Below, one piece after another: positions 63,721 to 64,000 of a stretch of DNA of 64,000 nucleotides. Every line of letters starts with the position of its first letter. Position 1 is the first letter of the stretch. The position numbers were made by a program, and so were the translations under genes. The stretch spans positions 1-64,000 of the forward strand of contig JAWVFI010000068.1 in assembly GCA_033856235.1 (NCBI GenBank). Direction: 5' to 3'. Under the pieces are notes generated by a model, which did not search any database, was not told where the DNA came from, and saw only the letters and a program-made list of their open reading frames with translations. Source of the DNA: DASXRU01 sp033856235. Its GTDB lineage: Bacteria > Acidobacteriota > Blastocatellia > Pyrinomonadales > Pyrinomonadaceae.

Positions 63721-64000
63721 CTACGCGGCTGTTCGGATCTGCGCCTTACGCTGATCTGCCTGGGCCAGCAAGTGGGCCTCGGCTTCTGCTTCCCGGCGCG
63801 CTCTTTCGCCCCAATCAAACGCGCCTTTCTTCAGGACGTAGACATAACCCGCCAGCAACAGGGCCACAAACAACATCATTTCGGTGTACAGCAGGGTGCG
63901 CAACCCGTACTGGGGAGCGGACAAAGTTTTAAACACCACCGCCCAGGGAATCAGGAAAATGACTTCAATATCGAAGAGGATGAACAGCATCGCGACCAGG
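63721..64000 (-). CDS. nuoA: NADH-quinone oxidoreductase subunit A, partial (5' end outside window)
   Basis: 92 residues are visible up to the window edge. The reading frame continues past 64000. FDIEVIFLIPWAVVF is the NuoA signature and the following helix LLYTEMMLFVALLLAGYVYV is the third membrane helix. The C-terminal tail (about 35 residues, Arg/Glu/Ala-rich) is longer than usual. First gene of the nuo run. Confidence 0.93.
   Translation of the reverse strand, partial: LVAMLFILFDIEVIFLIPWAVVFKTLSAPQYGLRTLLYTEMMLFVALLLAGYVYVLKKGAFDWGERARREAEAEAHLLAQADQRKAQIRTAA

Overview
This window looks like a chromosomal segment of a soil-type Acidobacteriota, most plausibly class Blastocatellia. That placement is inferred from the mix of gene families: an Oar-like TonB receptor with a carboxypeptidase-regulatory N-terminus, secreted TPR and multiheme cytochrome proteins, wHTH regulators fused to membrane domains, and many 60-190 bp intergenic inverted repeats. 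No rRNA, tRNA, CRISPR array, phage or IS transposase gene was recognised. Layout: (1) 1-9434, plus strand: the end of a ROK gene, an Oar-like receptor, a secreted unknown, a TPR protein, a five-heme cytochrome/TPR protein and a small cytochrome c. (2) 9442-25290, plus strand: an alpha-glucan degradation block with two cyclomaltodextrinase-like GH13 enzymes flanking malQ, an SDR, an MFS sugar transporter, a lipoprotein GH13, a GH15 glucoamylase, a ROK glucokinase and a GH31 alpha-glucosidase. Together these could take maltodextrin through oligosaccharides to glucose-6-phosphate. (3) 25340-33165: an accessory stretch. It starts with a CMD/AhpD-like peroxidase whose second CxxC cysteine is a TGA codon followed by a SECIS-like hairpin (candidate selenoprotein). 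Next come relics of a phosphofructokinase and a redoxin, a Dyp-type peroxidase with a small partner, a cupin, a 791-residue protein of unknown family, and a nucleoside 2-deoxyribosyltransferase-like protein. (4) 33349-43404: a membrane wHTH regulator, a POT peptide transporter, a Leu/Ile/Val-type binding lipoprotein, a secreted Pro/Ala-rich protein, an iscS-iscU pair, a Gly-zipper protein and a DUF62 SAM hydrolase. (5) 43597-64000, minus strand: a long operon-like run beginning beyond the window with nuoA, then nuoB-C-D-E, a SIMPL protein, a lipoprotein-like signal peptidase, nuoF, a small coiled-coil ORF, nuoG-H-J-K-L, a nuoM fused in frame to a TlpA thioredoxin domain, nuoN, a conserved-looking unknown, a class I glutamine amidotransferase and an M23/L,D-transpeptidase fusion. 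nuoI is absent from its usual place between nuoH and nuoJ. The M23/L,D-transpeptidase gene has no ATG, GTG or TTG that can start the full protein; an ATT behind a strong Shine-Dalgarno is the best candidate. The strongest leads are the candidate selenoprotein, the NuoM-TlpA fusion, the ATT-start cell-wall enzyme, and signal peptides that appear to be built from intergenic repeat DNA. Everything here is from reading the sequence; no homology search or structure prediction was run.
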